Positions 26,079-35,282 of a stretch of 64,000 nucleotides of DNA are shown here, one piece after another. The translations under genes were made by a program, and so were the position numbers. The notes beneath the pieces were generated by a model, which made no database searches, was not told the origin of the DNA, and saw only the letters and a program-made list of their open reading frames with translations. This DNA comes from Alistipes timonensis. Lineage in GTDB: Bacteria > Bacteroidota > Bacteroidia > Bacteroidales > Muribaculaceae. Positions within the stretch are counted from its first letter, which is position 1; the number at the start of each line of letters is the position of its first letter. Location: assembly GCA_023663385.1 (NCBI GenBank), contig JAMPHO010000001.1, positions 871,153 through 935,152 of the forward strand, written 5' to 3'.

Positions 26079-26878
26079 TGCTGGAAAGAGGACTTGCGGT
26101 TAAGTTCTTTGATCCATACCGACAGGGAGTCGCGGAGCACCGAATCCTTTGGGTTCAGCGCCCAGGAATGGAACTGGTTGAAAGAGAGGCCGAGCGAAAG
26201 GTCAAGCATCGGATAACGCTCGCGCATCCTTCGAGCCACGGCCATCGACACCGCGGCGTTAGGCCGCTCGCCGTTGGCCACAAGTATGAGTAGCTGCTCC
26301 GATGAATAGAGCGAGTCCTGCCTGATGATAATCGTATCGCCGATTTCTCGACCGAGCGACTTCAGCCTGCTTATGGAGGGGGTGCCCTTGGGCACGAATA
26401 TTTCTTTTCCCGCGAGTTCCACCTGCGACTTGAAGGGTATGTTGCCGGCGCTGTCGGCAATCTGGGCGAGCACGAGTCGGTCGACCTCCACCGGCTCGGT
26501 GAATATGAACCGCTGTTTCATCTCGGCGGTCGCCGGTATGTCGGACACTACCATTTGGTAACGCCCTTCGGCGAGTTTGTCAAGCGCGGTTGACAGAAGT
26601 GTGAACGGATGGAAGCGCACATTCACCCCGTGGCTTCCGCAAAGCTCCCGCACCATATCGTAATACACCCCTGAAAGGGTGTCGCCCGAGAGACTGACAC
26701 CCATCGGCGACATCTCGATGGCAACATTGATGGTGTCGCCCGAGGCGGTATCGTCGGCGCGGGGCGGGAGTCCGGGCGCGGAACACTCCCGCAACCCGAG
26801 CATCAATATTAGCACACCGGCGAGCAACGCCACGCTTAGGGCGAGCTGGCCGCGGCGCGGCTGCAATCGGTCAAACAT
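26075..26878 (-). CDS. Membrane-anchored periplasmic solute-binding protein, family 3 type
   Basis: A 267-residue protein with one N-terminal membrane segment (about residues 13-29) and a periplasmic SBP_bac_3-like domain: VAIEMSPMGVSLSGDTLSGVYYDMVRELC, then QMVVSDIPATAEMKQRFIFTEP, typical of amino-acid-binding proteins and of the N-terminal domain of MltF. No transporter gene is nearby. Because a lytic transglycosylase sits two genes downstream, the two may do jointly what MltF does in one chain. The Cys after the membrane segment (LREC) is a poor lipobox. Confidence 0.75.
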   Translation of the reverse strand: MFDRLQPRRGQLALSVALLAGVLILMLGLRECSAPGLPPRADDTASGDTINVAIEMSPMGVSLSGDTLSGVYYDMVRELCGSHGVNVRFHPFTLLSTALDKLAEGRYQMVVSDIPATAEMKQRFIFTEPVEVDRLVLAQIADSAGNIPFKSQVELAGKEIFVPKGTPSISRLKSLGREIGDTIIIRQDSLYSSEQLLILVANGERPNAAVSMAVARRMRERYPMLDLSLGLSFNQFHSWALNPKDSVLRDSLSVWIKELNRKSSFQQ

Positions 26879-26918
26879 TTTCTAAGATATTAAAAGGTGA
26901 GTGCTCTCCGCTAATTCG

Positions 26919-28931
26919 TCAGTTCGCCAGGTCAACTGAAAGCCCGAGCTGGAAGCGGCGGGGGTTCATCGGGTAGTTGGGCATCGAGAAATAGTTGTCG
27001 CCCGTCAGGCCCTGGTTGAAGTGGCTCATCATAACATAAAAACGCGTTTTCGACAACTTGAAGTTCAAATAAGCGTTCATAAACGGATAATTGCCCACGA
27101 GGTAGTCCCTCTGGTTGTAGAATTGCATCGTGGCGGGCTGATAGCCGAGCGCCTTATAGCGCGTGAAGTAGTCACAGTCAACCCCGAGTTGCACGAAGAG
27201 CGTGGCGACCTTGAACGTCACATACAGATTGGAATAAACGGCGAGTTTCGGCAGGGGTATCACGCGTTCCGATGAAGTTGTCTGATACGTTATGAGATTA
27301 TCCCAGTGCACGGGGCCGAACTTGAAGTCCTGACGCAGGCGCGCCGAAAACACCTGCACATTGCCACCATACTGCTCCGGGAGAGCCTTGGCATTGAAAA
27401 ATAGCTGGTTCTGAATATTCTCCACCCCGATTTCAAGGTCGGTGCGGGTCCAGGGAATGCGCAGTTGTCCTCCGGCTCTCACAGTGCGGGTCTTTTTGAA
27501 CTTGTTGTCCCATATGAAATGGTTCGAGCGGTAATGGTTCATCAGCCATGGAGCCGCGAGGTTGGTGAATTTGCCGAACGCGTCGACCACCACGGTGTCG
27601 CCGAAAAGAGGTATACGGGTGGTAAGCCTCCCGTCGACCTTCACCTCGCCCGCCGCCGGGCCCACTATGCCGAGTTCGCCGGTTGCCTCATAGTTGATGA
27701 TGCGTCCCTGGCGCTTGGCGAGCCGCGCCCCTATCCAGAGATGGTTCTCATTCTCGCGGGTGCGCATGCCGGGATACGGATTTACCGTGAGGAGCGAGCC
27801 CTCCTCCCCGGCGGGTATGAAGGCACCGTCGTCCTCCTTCGGCATAAGTACATCCATCTGGTAATGGCGCGCCTCGTGGGTCAAGAATGCCGAGAGTTCG
27901 GCCTTGGCGTATTTGTTGAACCCTTCCATCAGCGCCACCCCAACGGTGTTGCGGAGATTCCAATAGCTCGAAAGGTCGCTTGTCGCGAAGGGGTTGAAGT
28001 ACATATTGTCCCAAAACTCCTGATTCTCGGCAGTGTTGGTCGATATGAACCTGTGACGCGAGAATGTGTATTTCAGGGTCCAAATAAAGCTGGTCACGGG
28101 CACAAGGGTGCGCTTCACCGTAGTGTCGTTCACCTGCTCCTCCTTGTAGAAACCGAGCTTGTAGCGGGTGTTAAGGTAGAGTTCGCCGCCTCTGACGCGG
28201 TTGTGAGCGGCTGACAGGAATGTCGGGATTTCCTTGGGATTCACCGAATTGTCGCCACCCTGCACTTCGGCGGGGTCGGTGATGTATAGAGGGTCAGTGA
28301 TGCCGCCGTTCTCTTTGTTCACCAGGTTGTAATGGAAGTAGTACCCCTGGAACTCAACCCTTTCGCCCATATATGAGCCGGAGAATCCCCAAGTGAGGTC
28401 CTTGGCCGCCTGGTTGTCGTAGCAACCTTTGGAGTAGAGGTATTCGAGCATGGCGCCTATCTGCACGCGCTTGTTCGCGTTGGCCGAGAATATGGCCGAC
28501 AGATGGTCCTGGGTGTTCTCCTTGCCCCCGCCGAAGTTGTAGCTCAGGAGGGTCATTGGGATTCTTGTGTTGTAGAATTTCGCCTTTCTTTCCGACGGGA
28601 GCCAGTGGGCTATCGGGTCGCGGAACATATAGTCGCTGATGCCCGGCTTGTCGAAATGGATGAGCGAGGTGCCCTCAGCGCAGTAGTTGCCGGTGGCGGC
28701 ATACGCGCTCGTCACCTCCTGGGGCACGAAACGCTGGGCGTAATTCTCATAAAGGGTGTCGATGGAAGCCTCGCGGCGGTCGCCGAGCGGTGGCTCCAGC
28801 CCCCACGCGTATGAGGGCTCAAGTACGGTTTTCTTTCCCCAGGTGGCGAATGGAGCCGTTACGGCCACCGCTATGGCGGCAGTCGCGGCGAGCCTGGCGA
28901 CCGATAGTCTGTATATCTTATGCTTCCGCAT
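26919..28931 (-). CDS. Putative outer-membrane porin (Porin_10 type)
   Basis: A 670-residue protein with a signal peptide (about residues 1-32) and a long run of alternating aromatic and polar segments, ending with RFQLGLSVDLAN, as expected of a beta-barrel with a C-terminal strand. The pattern (FYNTRIPMTLLSYNFGGGKENTQDHLSAIFS and PMNPRRFQLG) matches the Bacteroidota putative porin family. It lacks a plug domain or TonB box, so it should be a passive channel. It heads a same-strand operon with the solute-binding protein 40 bases downstream. A -7 box lies just upstream. Confidence 0.8.
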   Translation of the reverse strand: MRKHKIYRLSVARLAATAAIAVAVTAPFATWGKKTVLEPSYAWGLEPPLGDRREASIDTLYENYAQRFVPQEVTSAYAATGNYCAEGTSLIHFDKPGISDYMFRDPIAHWLPSERKAKFYNTRIPMTLLSYNFGGGKENTQDHLSAIFSANANKRVQIGAMLEYLYSKGCYDNQAAKDLTWGFSGSYMGERVEFQGYYFHYNLVNKENGGITDPLYITDPAEVQGGDNSVNPKEIPTFLSAAHNRVRGGELYLNTRYKLGFYKEEQVNDTTVKRTLVPVTSFIWTLKYTFSRHRFISTNTAENQEFWDNMYFNPFATSDLSSYWNLRNTVGVALMEGFNKYAKAELSAFLTHEARHYQMDVLMPKEDDGAFIPAGEEGSLLTVNPYPGMRTRENENHLWIGARLAKRQGRIINYEATGELGIVGPAAGEVKVDGRLTTRIPLFGDTVVVDAFGKFTNLAAPWLMNHYRSNHFIWDNKFKKTRTVRAGGQLRIPWTRTDLEIGVENIQNQLFFNAKALPEQYGGNVQVFSARLRQDFKFGPVHWDNLITYQTTSSERVIPLPKLAVYSNLYVTFKVATLFVQLGVDCDYFTRYKALGYQPATMQFYNQRDYLVGNYPFMNAYLNFKLSKTRFYVMMSHFNQGLTGDNYFSMPNYPMNPRRFQLGLSVDLAN

Positions 28932-28952
28932 CTCTATATCCGAAATAATTTA

Positions 28953-28960
28953 CAAATTTA
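28953..28960 (-). promoter_or_regulatory. -7 promoter box of the porin operon
   Basis: On the minus strand this reads TAAATTTG, a perfect -7 box, 21 bases before the porin start codon. No TTTG is seen at the -33 spacing. Confidence 0.5.
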
Positions 28961-29068
28961 CGAAATTCGCACCATATATAGAAATCATCGCGGCGTGTGA
29001 GGGCCCATTTATACAATTTAGTATGAAAATACGCCTTGCGGGAAGCTCAAAACCGAGTTTCGGGCGGG

Positions 29069-29590
29069 TCATTTCAGGCCGACGGCAGGCATAACGAGGT
29101 TGTCGGAGAGGGTGCGCCGCATATAAATCGTGCCCGCCGCGGTATCAGAAAGGAGCGATTCGACCGCCGAAACAGCCCTGTCGGCGAGCAGTGCTTTGTC
29201 GGCGAAAGCTAAGGCGGCTGAAAGCAGCGACGCGAGCGACTTTATGAGCGTCTCGGGGAAATCAATCCTCTTCTCGACAGCCATGGCGTGGCGCACGGTC
29301 CACAGATACAGGTCGAGAACGTGCTCGTCGCCAGGCTGGAACGACGCGAAATCGCGGATGGCGCCTTTGACGTTCGAAATGCGGGCGCGACAGTAGCGGC
29401 GCTTCTCACGGGCAAACTCTTTCGCGATTTTTTTGCGGAATTTCTCGGTAAGCGCTTCCACATCCGGATTTAGGAAAAACTCGAAATATTCCTTGGTCTC
29501 CTTCCGTGCTTCGTACGCCTCAAGCAGCAGCCCTACGAGCTGCTCGCGGTCCATCGCGGCTATTTCCTTTTTGAACTGGGTTTTCGACAT
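29069..29590 (-). CDS. DUF6155-family protein
   Basis: A 173-residue helical, charged, apparently cytoplasmic protein beginning MSKTQFKKEIAAMDREQLVGLL, followed by ARKETKEYFEFFLNPDVEAL, a pattern I associate with DUF6155 of Bacteroidota. Its function is unknown. There are no membrane segments or cysteine clusters beyond one Cys. It lies 34 bases after the TonB receptor on the same strand and may be co-transcribed with it. Confidence 0.6.
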   Translation of the reverse strand: MSKTQFKKEIAAMDREQLVGLLLEAYEARKETKEYFEFFLNPDVEALTEKFRKKIAKEFAREKRRYCRARISNVKGAIRDFASFQPGDEHVLDLYLWTVRHAMAVEKRIDFPETLIKSLASLLSAALAFADKALLADRAVSAVESLLSDTAAGTIYMRRTLSDNLVMPAVGLK

Positions 29591-29624
29591 AGGGCTTAGG
29601 GTAGTATGAGTACAGGCGTAGCTG

Positions 29625-32051
29625 TTAGAAATCTATGGACAATCTCACGTTGAATTGGCGCCGGGTCAGATAGTTGGGCACCGCGTACTGTATGCTGTTC
29701 ACATCGGTTACCCAATAGTAGCTCGACACGTTGGATATGTCGAGGATGTTGAACGCGTCAACCCCGAGCCAGATGCTCTTGATCCATTTGCGGATGCCCG
29801 AAGGGGTCTGGTTCTCGGCCAGCGGCGAGAGGAGGGCGTATTGCAGCCCGATGTCGAGTCGCTTGTAGGCGGGGGCGCGGAAATACCCTTTGTCGCGCGA
29901 CGAGTGGGGCGCTGTGGTCGGCATCCCGTCGGAGAAGATGCCGCGGAGCGAGAATTTGAGCTTCGGGAATTTGGGGAAGTAGTCGGTGAAGAACACAGCC
30001 ACGGAGTAACGCTGGTCGGTAGGTCGCGGAACATTAACGCCGTTGAGATTCTCGCCGGTCTTCATCAGCGAGAAACTTATCCAGGAGTCTGTGCCCGGCA
30101 CGAACTGGCCGAAGAGTTTCATATCGAGCCCGGCAGTGTAGCCATCGGTGAGGTTCTCACCCTGATACACCACTTTGAGGTTGTCAATCTCGTAAGGTAT
30201 GAGGTTGTTCAGCTTTTTATAATAAGCCTCGCCCGACAGTTTGAACGGGCGGTCGAACATTCGGAACGTATAGTCGGCGCCGAGAATCAGGTGTATACTC
30301 TGTTGCGACTTGATGTCGCTGTTGAGTCGTATGAAATTATTGCCGTAAGCATCCTCTATCGGCTGGCGGAACTCCTTGTAGAACGGCTGTTGGTAGTAGA
30401 GGCCGGTGGCGAAACGGAAGGTCCAGGCATTGTTGCGCTCGGGCACGAACGCAGCGTTGACTCGGGGCGATACGAGAAACTCCTTGTTGAAATCCCAGTA
30501 GGAGAAACGCAGACCCCCGCTGAAGGAGAAGAAGCCGAGCGAAGTGTTCAGCTTGTAGGAATCCGCGACATAGAAGGCGAGCCTGTTGGTCGACAGGTCG
30601 TGGTTTGAGGTCAGATTGTAGATCATGCGGATATTCTGGCCGTCGGAAGGGAGCGTGAATCCGGCCGAGTCGCGGAGCTCCCACTCGCGGGTGCGCTCCA
30701 TTATGGTCTGTCGGTTAAACGTCACGCCATAAGTGAGGTTATGCCTCTTTATCGAAGTGTGGCCTGAGAGGCCGACTCCGAACACACCTATCTTCAGTCG
30801 GTTTCGGGCATGCTCGTGGTAACGCCCCACCCCGAGCTCCCCGCCGATGGCGTTGTCGGGATTTCCCGAACCGGTCGTACCTGCCTGGTCAAGCCAATAC
30901 TCGCCGGATATGTCGTAAGCCACGAGCTCGTTGGTGAGGTAGCCCGAGGCGAGAAGTGTGAACTCCGTGGAGCGGTTATGCTTGTAGGTTAGGTTGAGTG
31001 CCCCGAAATAAGTTTCAAAGCGGTCCTTCTCCATACCGTCGAAGAACACTTTGAACTTCTTGGCGTCAGTCGAAGTGCCGAAGTTGGTCTCGCGGCTTAC
31101 CGGGGTGAACTTATAGTTGTTCACGGCGATGTTTCCGAGAAATGACGCCTTCAACTTCTTGTTGAACTTGAATGTAAGATGCGTTTGATAGTCAAAGAAG
31201 TTCGGGTCATATTCTCCTTTGCTCTCCAGGGAGCCGAGCATTGAGGAGTTGCGCTTGTAGCGCACGCCGTGGAGCTGGGAGAATTTGCCCGCGGCCTGAC
31301 CGAGCGATGCCGACACGCCCATCAGACTGAGCGACAACGCGCCTTCGAGCGACTCGGGCTCGCGGTAGGTGATGTCGAGGGCCGACGACATTTTGTCGCC
31401 GTATTCGACGCCGAAGCCGCCTGTCGAGAAACCGATCGCCCCCACCATGTCGGGATTGATGATACTCAGTCCCTCCTGTTGCCCGGAACTCACAAGCTGC
31501 GGACGATAAACCTCCACGCCATTGATGTAGACGCAGTTTTCGTCGTAAGTGCCGCCGCGCACCGAATACTGGCTCGACATCTCGTTGTTGGAGTTGACAC
31601 CGGCCATAGTGGTCAGCAGCGACTCGATGGAGCCCCCGGTAGCGTCGGCGGCGAGCCGGTAGCTGTCCTTGTCGATACCCTGCATCTGTGTGGTCTGCTT
31701 GCGGAAGTCTGTCACCTCGATTTCGGTAAGGGCGTGATCCTTGGGGCGCATTCTCACGTTCAGCGCTAGGTCCCCCTTCGGGTCGATCAGCTGGCGGCGC
31801 AGTTCCTCGTAGCCTATGCTGGTGAACACAACCGTGATGGTGTCGGTTTGGGGGGCTGAAAGTTTGAATGTGCCGTCGAGCCCCGATGTCGTACCGATCG
31901 CCGTACCCGCTACGCGGATAGTGACGAACTCAAGGGGCTGGCTCTCCTGGTCGATCACCTTGCCGTGGATCTTTACCTGGCAAAGCGCTGTGACGGCGCA
32001 GCTTACGAGCAGCGCCAAAAGGAGGGTTATATATCGGCGGTAAAAAAACAT
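29625..32051 (-). CDS. TonB-dependent receptor with carboxypeptidase-like N-terminal domain
   Basis: An 808-residue outer-membrane receptor. After a signal peptide (about residues 1-24) comes a carboxypeptidase-regulatory-like domain (KIHGKVIDQESQPLEFVTIRVAGT, residues 27-110), then the plug (QYSVRGGTYDENCVYINGVEVYRP) and a 22-strand-type barrel ending RRQFNVRLSIDF. No SusD partner is encoded next to it, so it is less likely to be a SusCD glycan importer than a receptor for a metal complex, cofactor or other small ligand. The substrate cannot be read from the sequence. It is divergent from the aminotransferase gene. Confidence 0.9.
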   Translation of the reverse strand: MFFYRRYITLLLALLVSCAVTALCQVKIHGKVIDQESQPLEFVTIRVAGTAIGTTSGLDGTFKLSAPQTDTITVVFTSIGYEELRRQLIDPKGDLALNVRMRPKDHALTEIEVTDFRKQTTQMQGIDKDSYRLAADATGGSIESLLTTMAGVNSNNEMSSQYSVRGGTYDENCVYINGVEVYRPQLVSSGQQEGLSIINPDMVGAIGFSTGGFGVEYGDKMSSALDITYREPESLEGALSLSLMGVSASLGQAAGKFSQLHGVRYKRNSSMLGSLESKGEYDPNFFDYQTHLTFKFNKKLKASFLGNIAVNNYKFTPVSRETNFGTSTDAKKFKVFFDGMEKDRFETYFGALNLTYKHNRSTEFTLLASGYLTNELVAYDISGEYWLDQAGTTGSGNPDNAIGGELGVGRYHEHARNRLKIGVFGVGLSGHTSIKRHNLTYGVTFNRQTIMERTREWELRDSAGFTLPSDGQNIRMIYNLTSNHDLSTNRLAFYVADSYKLNTSLGFFSFSGGLRFSYWDFNKEFLVSPRVNAAFVPERNNAWTFRFATGLYYQQPFYKEFRQPIEDAYGNNFIRLNSDIKSQQSIHLILGADYTFRMFDRPFKLSGEAYYKKLNNLIPYEIDNLKVVYQGENLTDGYTAGLDMKLFGQFVPGTDSWISFSLMKTGENLNGVNVPRPTDQRYSVAVFFTDYFPKFPKLKFSLRGIFSDGMPTTAPHSSRDKGYFRAPAYKRLDIGLQYALLSPLAENQTPSGIRKWIKSIWLGVDAFNILDISNVSSYYWVTDVNSIQYAVPNYLTRRQFNVRLSIDF

Positions 32052-32106
32052 TGCTGACAGAATAGTGTATCACTAATAATAACGAACATTTTCCCGATAA
32101 ATTGCT

Positions 32107-32114
32107 TAACTTCG
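32107..32114 (+). promoter_or_regulatory. -7 promoter box upstream of the aminotransferase operon
   Basis: TAACTTCG, a one-mismatch -7 box, lies 31 bases before the ATG at 32145. No clear -33 TTTG is present. Confidence 0.45.
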
Positions 32115-32144
32115 CGCAACAAAGGATATAGATACAAGGATTCT

Positions 32145-33266
32145 ATGATCAAGTTGTCGGTACCGCATCTCGCGGGCAATGAAAAGGAATACGTCGACCA
32201 GGCGGTCGAGTCAACATGGATAACCCCCCTCGGCCCCTGGGTCGATGAGTTCGAGCGAAGGCTCGACGTCTATCTCGGGAAAGGTAGTTGCGCGGCGCTC
32301 TCAGCCGGAACCGCGGCGATACATCTCGGCCTCGCATTGGCGGGCGTGAAACCCGGCGACGAGGTGATATGCCAGTCGCTCACTTTCGCGGCGAGCTGTA
32401 ACCCCGTTGTTTACCTTGGGGCGAAACCCGTGTTTGTCGACAGCGAGTCAGACACATGGAATATCTCCCCGGAGCTTCTCGAAAAGGCGATTCTCGACCG
32501 ACGGGCTGCGACAGGCAAACTCCCGGCCGCGATAGTGGCAGTACATCTCTACGGTATGCCGGCCAAGATGGACGAAATCAACGCCATTGCGGATCATTAC
32601 GGCATCCCCGTGGTGGAGGATGCCGCGGAGGCGCTCGGTTCGGTATACAAGGGGCGCCGTTGCGGAACCCTCGGCCTCTATGGTGTGCTGAGTTTCAACG
32701 GCAACAAGATAATAACCACTTCCGGCGGTGGCGCGATCGTGTGCCCGGGCCCGGAGGAAGCCCGCCGCGCGAGATTTCTCGCCACCCAGGCCCGCGAGGA
32801 CAAGCCGTATTATTACCACGAAGTCATAGGCTACAACTACCGCCTGAGCAATGTGTCGGCGGCTATCGGGTGCGCTCAGGCCGAGGAACTCCCTGCGAGG
32901 GTTGACCGCCGAAGGGAAATATGCGCGATCTACGCCAGGGAGCTGGGCGAGGTGCCCGGACTCAGTGTCCACCTCAACCCTTCCGGCGACTTCGATTCAA
33001 ATTTCTGGCTCTCGACCATACTTCTCGACCCGGAAGTAATCGCCGTAACGCCCGACCAATTGCGCCTGGGTCTGCTCGACAAGGGTATCGAGAGCCGCCT
33101 GATATGGCGCCCGATGCATATGCAGCCCGTATATGCCGATGCTCCCATGTACGGCGGCGAGTGCTCCGAAGAGATATTCGCCCGCGGTCTCTGTCTGCCG
33201 AGCGGGTCGTCGCTCACCGACGGGGAGATACTTCAAGTATGCCGTTCGATAAAAGAACTTTTGTAA
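32145..33266 (+). CDS. DegT/DnrJ/EryC1 PLP-dependent sugar aminotransferase (PglE-like)
   Basis: A 373-residue fold-type I PLP enzyme that transaminates UDP- or dTDP-linked keto-sugars. The active-site lysine is K188 in SFNGNKIITTSGGG, the exact form seen in PglE-type enzymes that make UDP-4-amino sugars. GTAAIHLGLAL and VEDAAEALGS are the other family motifs. It probably makes an amino-sugar precursor for a surface glycan. No other sugar gene is adjacent, and it is followed, with a one-base overlap, by a lipoprotein gene. Confidence 0.87.
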   Translation: MIKLSVPHLAGNEKEYVDQAVESTWITPLGPWVDEFERRLDVYLGKGSCAALSAGTAAIHLGLALAGVKPGDEVICQSLTFAASCNPVVYLGAKPVFVDSESDTWNISPELLEKAILDRRAATGKLPAAIVAVHLYGMPAKMDEINAIADHYGIPVVEDAAEALGSVYKGRRCGTLGLYGVLSFNGNKIITTSGGGAIVCPGPEEARRARFLATQAREDKPYYYHEVIGYNYRLSNVSAAIGCAQAEELPARVDRRREICAIYARELGEVPGLSVHLNPSGDFDSNFWLSTILLDPEVIAVTPDQLRLGLLDKGIESRLIWRPMHMQPVYADAPMYGGECSEEIFARGLCLPSGSSLTDGEILQVCRSIKELL

Positions 33267-34594
33267 TGCTACCCAACGATTTATGGCGGCGACCGGCCGC
33301 CATTTTCACGCTATCCGCTCTTTTGTGCTCCTGTGGCGGGGATAAGCCGCTCCCCCTCTCCGATTACGTTACCGAGGAGGTATCCGTTGCCACTATCTCG
33401 AATATCGACGAGGTACTTCGCCAGTCATGTATGCCGCTCTCGCAGGCCGACCAGCGCCCTGACTCCGTAAGGTTGCGGCTCATAGAGCTCGCCACTCGGT
33501 CCATTATGTCCGACGAGGTGGCCTCGCTCATTATGGCCGGTGCGGTAGATGACTCGGAAGTGCTGACGCTCCGCTTCGCGAACCGCTCTGACGCGGTAGG
33601 CGTGCGCGTTGTTGACGAGGATGCTTTCAAAACTGTGGCGGCTGAGTGCGGATTCGCCGATTCATATGTTGAGCGGGGCGACCTCCGTTTTATCTCCGGC
33701 GATCTCGAAAGCGTCAACGAGCTTATCGAAAAAGTTGGCACGGACGCACCCCCATCGGTATCCAAAGCCCGGTATTTCCTGTCGGACAAGGGAACCGTGA
33801 GAGCCGCTATCCACTACGGGGCGCCGGCGGAGTCCGACTGGATAACCGCCCGTTTTGATGTTTCCGCCAATTCCATATCTATGGAAGCTGCGGCGTTCGG
33901 CACCGATGGAAGCCAGGTGGCTTTCGGCGATACATTTGATGAGATAGACCCCGCGCCCCTTTCGTTCATCCCGGCCGACGCCGCTCTTGTCGCGGCCTTC
34001 GGAAAGCCGCGGGTCGAACTGCCCGGAATCGACAAGCTCCTCAAGGAATTTACCTGCCTTGAATCCGCCGACCTTTCTGGGACATCCGTTTTCTCGCTGT
34101 CGCTGGCCGGAAGTGCCGACGATCCGCGAATGGTTGACCTTTCGGCATTCAATGCCCAGTTCGTTACCGCCGCAGGCGAGGCGGTAGGCGACTCCCTCAC
34201 GCTCAAGGTTCTCGACTGCCGCGGTGGTTTCCGCAATGCCGAAGGCCAATACCTCACGCGCTTCCAGGACTGCGACCTCTGGATGCTACAAGCCGACGGA
34301 TGCCTGGCCCAATCGCTCAACCGCCCGGTATGCGCCACATACGCCAACTCGTTCGGCCCGATATTTGAAGGCAAACGTGCGGGGATCTCTGTAGAAATCC
34401 CTTACGGGTCGGCGCTCGCGCGCAACCTGCGGCTCCCTGCGGGAATCTCCATTAACGTGACAATCGGGGCCGCGTCAGCCAAAGGACGCCTGAAGTTCTA
34501 CGGCACTTCCGCACCCGCGCCGGTGATGCTTGCCAAGCTCGACAAGGATTTCGCGGAGTGGCTGCTGGCTCTCCCGGCGCTACTGACCAACTGA
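33266..34594 (+). CDS. Large exported lipoprotein of unknown family
   Basis: The ATG at 33266, sharing a base with the aminotransferase stop, gives 442 residues with a lipoprotein signal (ALLCSC, acylated Cys near residue 25). A longer open frame runs back into the aminotransferase but lacks a signal. The mature part has repeated segments such as VSVATISNIDEVLRQS, a serine/threonine-rich core and no membrane helix. I do not recognise the family. Its position directly before an ABC ATPase and permease suggests it works with that transporter in the periplasm. Confidence 0.7.
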   Translation: MLPNDLWRRPAAIFTLSALLCSCGGDKPLPLSDYVTEEVSVATISNIDEVLRQSCMPLSQADQRPDSVRLRLIELATRSIMSDEVASLIMAGAVDDSEVLTLRFANRSDAVGVRVVDEDAFKTVAAECGFADSYVERGDLRFISGDLESVNELIEKVGTDAPPSVSKARYFLSDKGTVRAAIHYGAPAESDWITARFDVSANSISMEAAAFGTDGSQVAFGDTFDEIDPAPLSFIPADAALVAAFGKPRVELPGIDKLLKEFTCLESADLSGTSVFSLSLAGSADDPRMVDLSAFNAQFVTAAGEAVGDSLTLKVLDCRGGFRNAEGQYLTRFQDCDLWMLQADGCLAQSLNRPVCATYANSFGPIFEGKRAGISVEIPYGSALARNLRLPAGISINVTIGAASAKGRLKFYGTSAPAPVMLAKLDKDFAEWLLALPALLTN

Positions 34595-34599
34595 CCGTT

Positions 34600-35259
34600 A
34601 TGACAATAGAATCCATATCGCTGGTCAATCTGCTCCCGGAAGCGTTCTCCGGCCAGCGGGAACGCCACGAGACTTCGGATGTATGGCTGAAGGAAAACGT
34701 CGTTTTCTCCAAGGGTTCTACGTACCTGGCGGCATCCGCGTCGGGTGGCGGAAAATCTTCTCTATGCTCTTATATATATGGTCGAAGGAGCGATTACGAG
34801 GGCCGCGTATTGTTCAACGGCACAGACATCCGCACACTGAAGGGTTCCGACTGGGATGCGGTCAGAAGATATTCACTCGCCTGGCTCCCCCAGGAACTCG
34901 GCCTCTTCCCCACCCTCACAGCTATCGAAAATATTATGCTGAAAGCAGTGCAGACGGGCTATCGCTCGGAACGTCAGGCCCGGGAGATGCTCGAACGGCT
35001 CGGGCTCGGCTCGCAAGCCGACCGCCCGGTCAGACTGATGTCGCTCGGGCAATGCCAGCGCGTGGCCGCCGTGCGGGCTCTATGCCAGCCATTTGACTTT
35101 CTGCTGCTCGACGAACCCGTAAGCCATCTCGACGCCGAATCGAACGCGGCATTGTCAGCCCTTATCGCTGACGAAGTACGCATCAACGGCGCCGGCGTCA
35201 TAGTCACATCGGTCGGAAACACCCCGTCGATCGACATCGACTTCACTCTTAATCTGTAA
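34600..35259 (+). CDS. ABC transporter ATP-binding protein with altered signature and switch loops
   Basis: A 219-residue ATPase subunit. Walker A reads SGGGKSSL, the Q-loop LPQELGLFP, and Walker B FLLLDEP with D-loop SHLD. The signature is SLGQCQR where LSGGQ is usual. The switch region reads VIVTSVGNT, with no histidine after the Walker B strand (normally VTHD). The family is still clearly LolD/MacB-like. The start at 34600 follows the lipoprotein by five bases; the upstream frame is part of that gene. It should energise the permease that follows. Confidence 0.8.
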   Translation: MTIESISLVNLLPEAFSGQRERHETSDVWLKENVVFSKGSTYLAASASGGGKSSLCSYIYGRRSDYEGRVLFNGTDIRTLKGSDWDAVRRYSLAWLPQELGLFPTLTAIENIMLKAVQTGYRSERQAREMLERLGLGSQADRPVRLMSLGQCQRVAAVRALCQPFDFLLLDEPVSHLDAESNAALSALIADEVRINGAGVIVTSVGNTPSIDIDFTLNL

Positions 35260-35282
35260 CTAAAAATATCCCGAGGAACACT

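Noticed and set aside
34558..34600. Extended N terminus of the 34.6-kb ATPase
   Set aside because: The extra 14 codons lie within the preceding lipoprotein gene; MTIESISLV is the normal family start.
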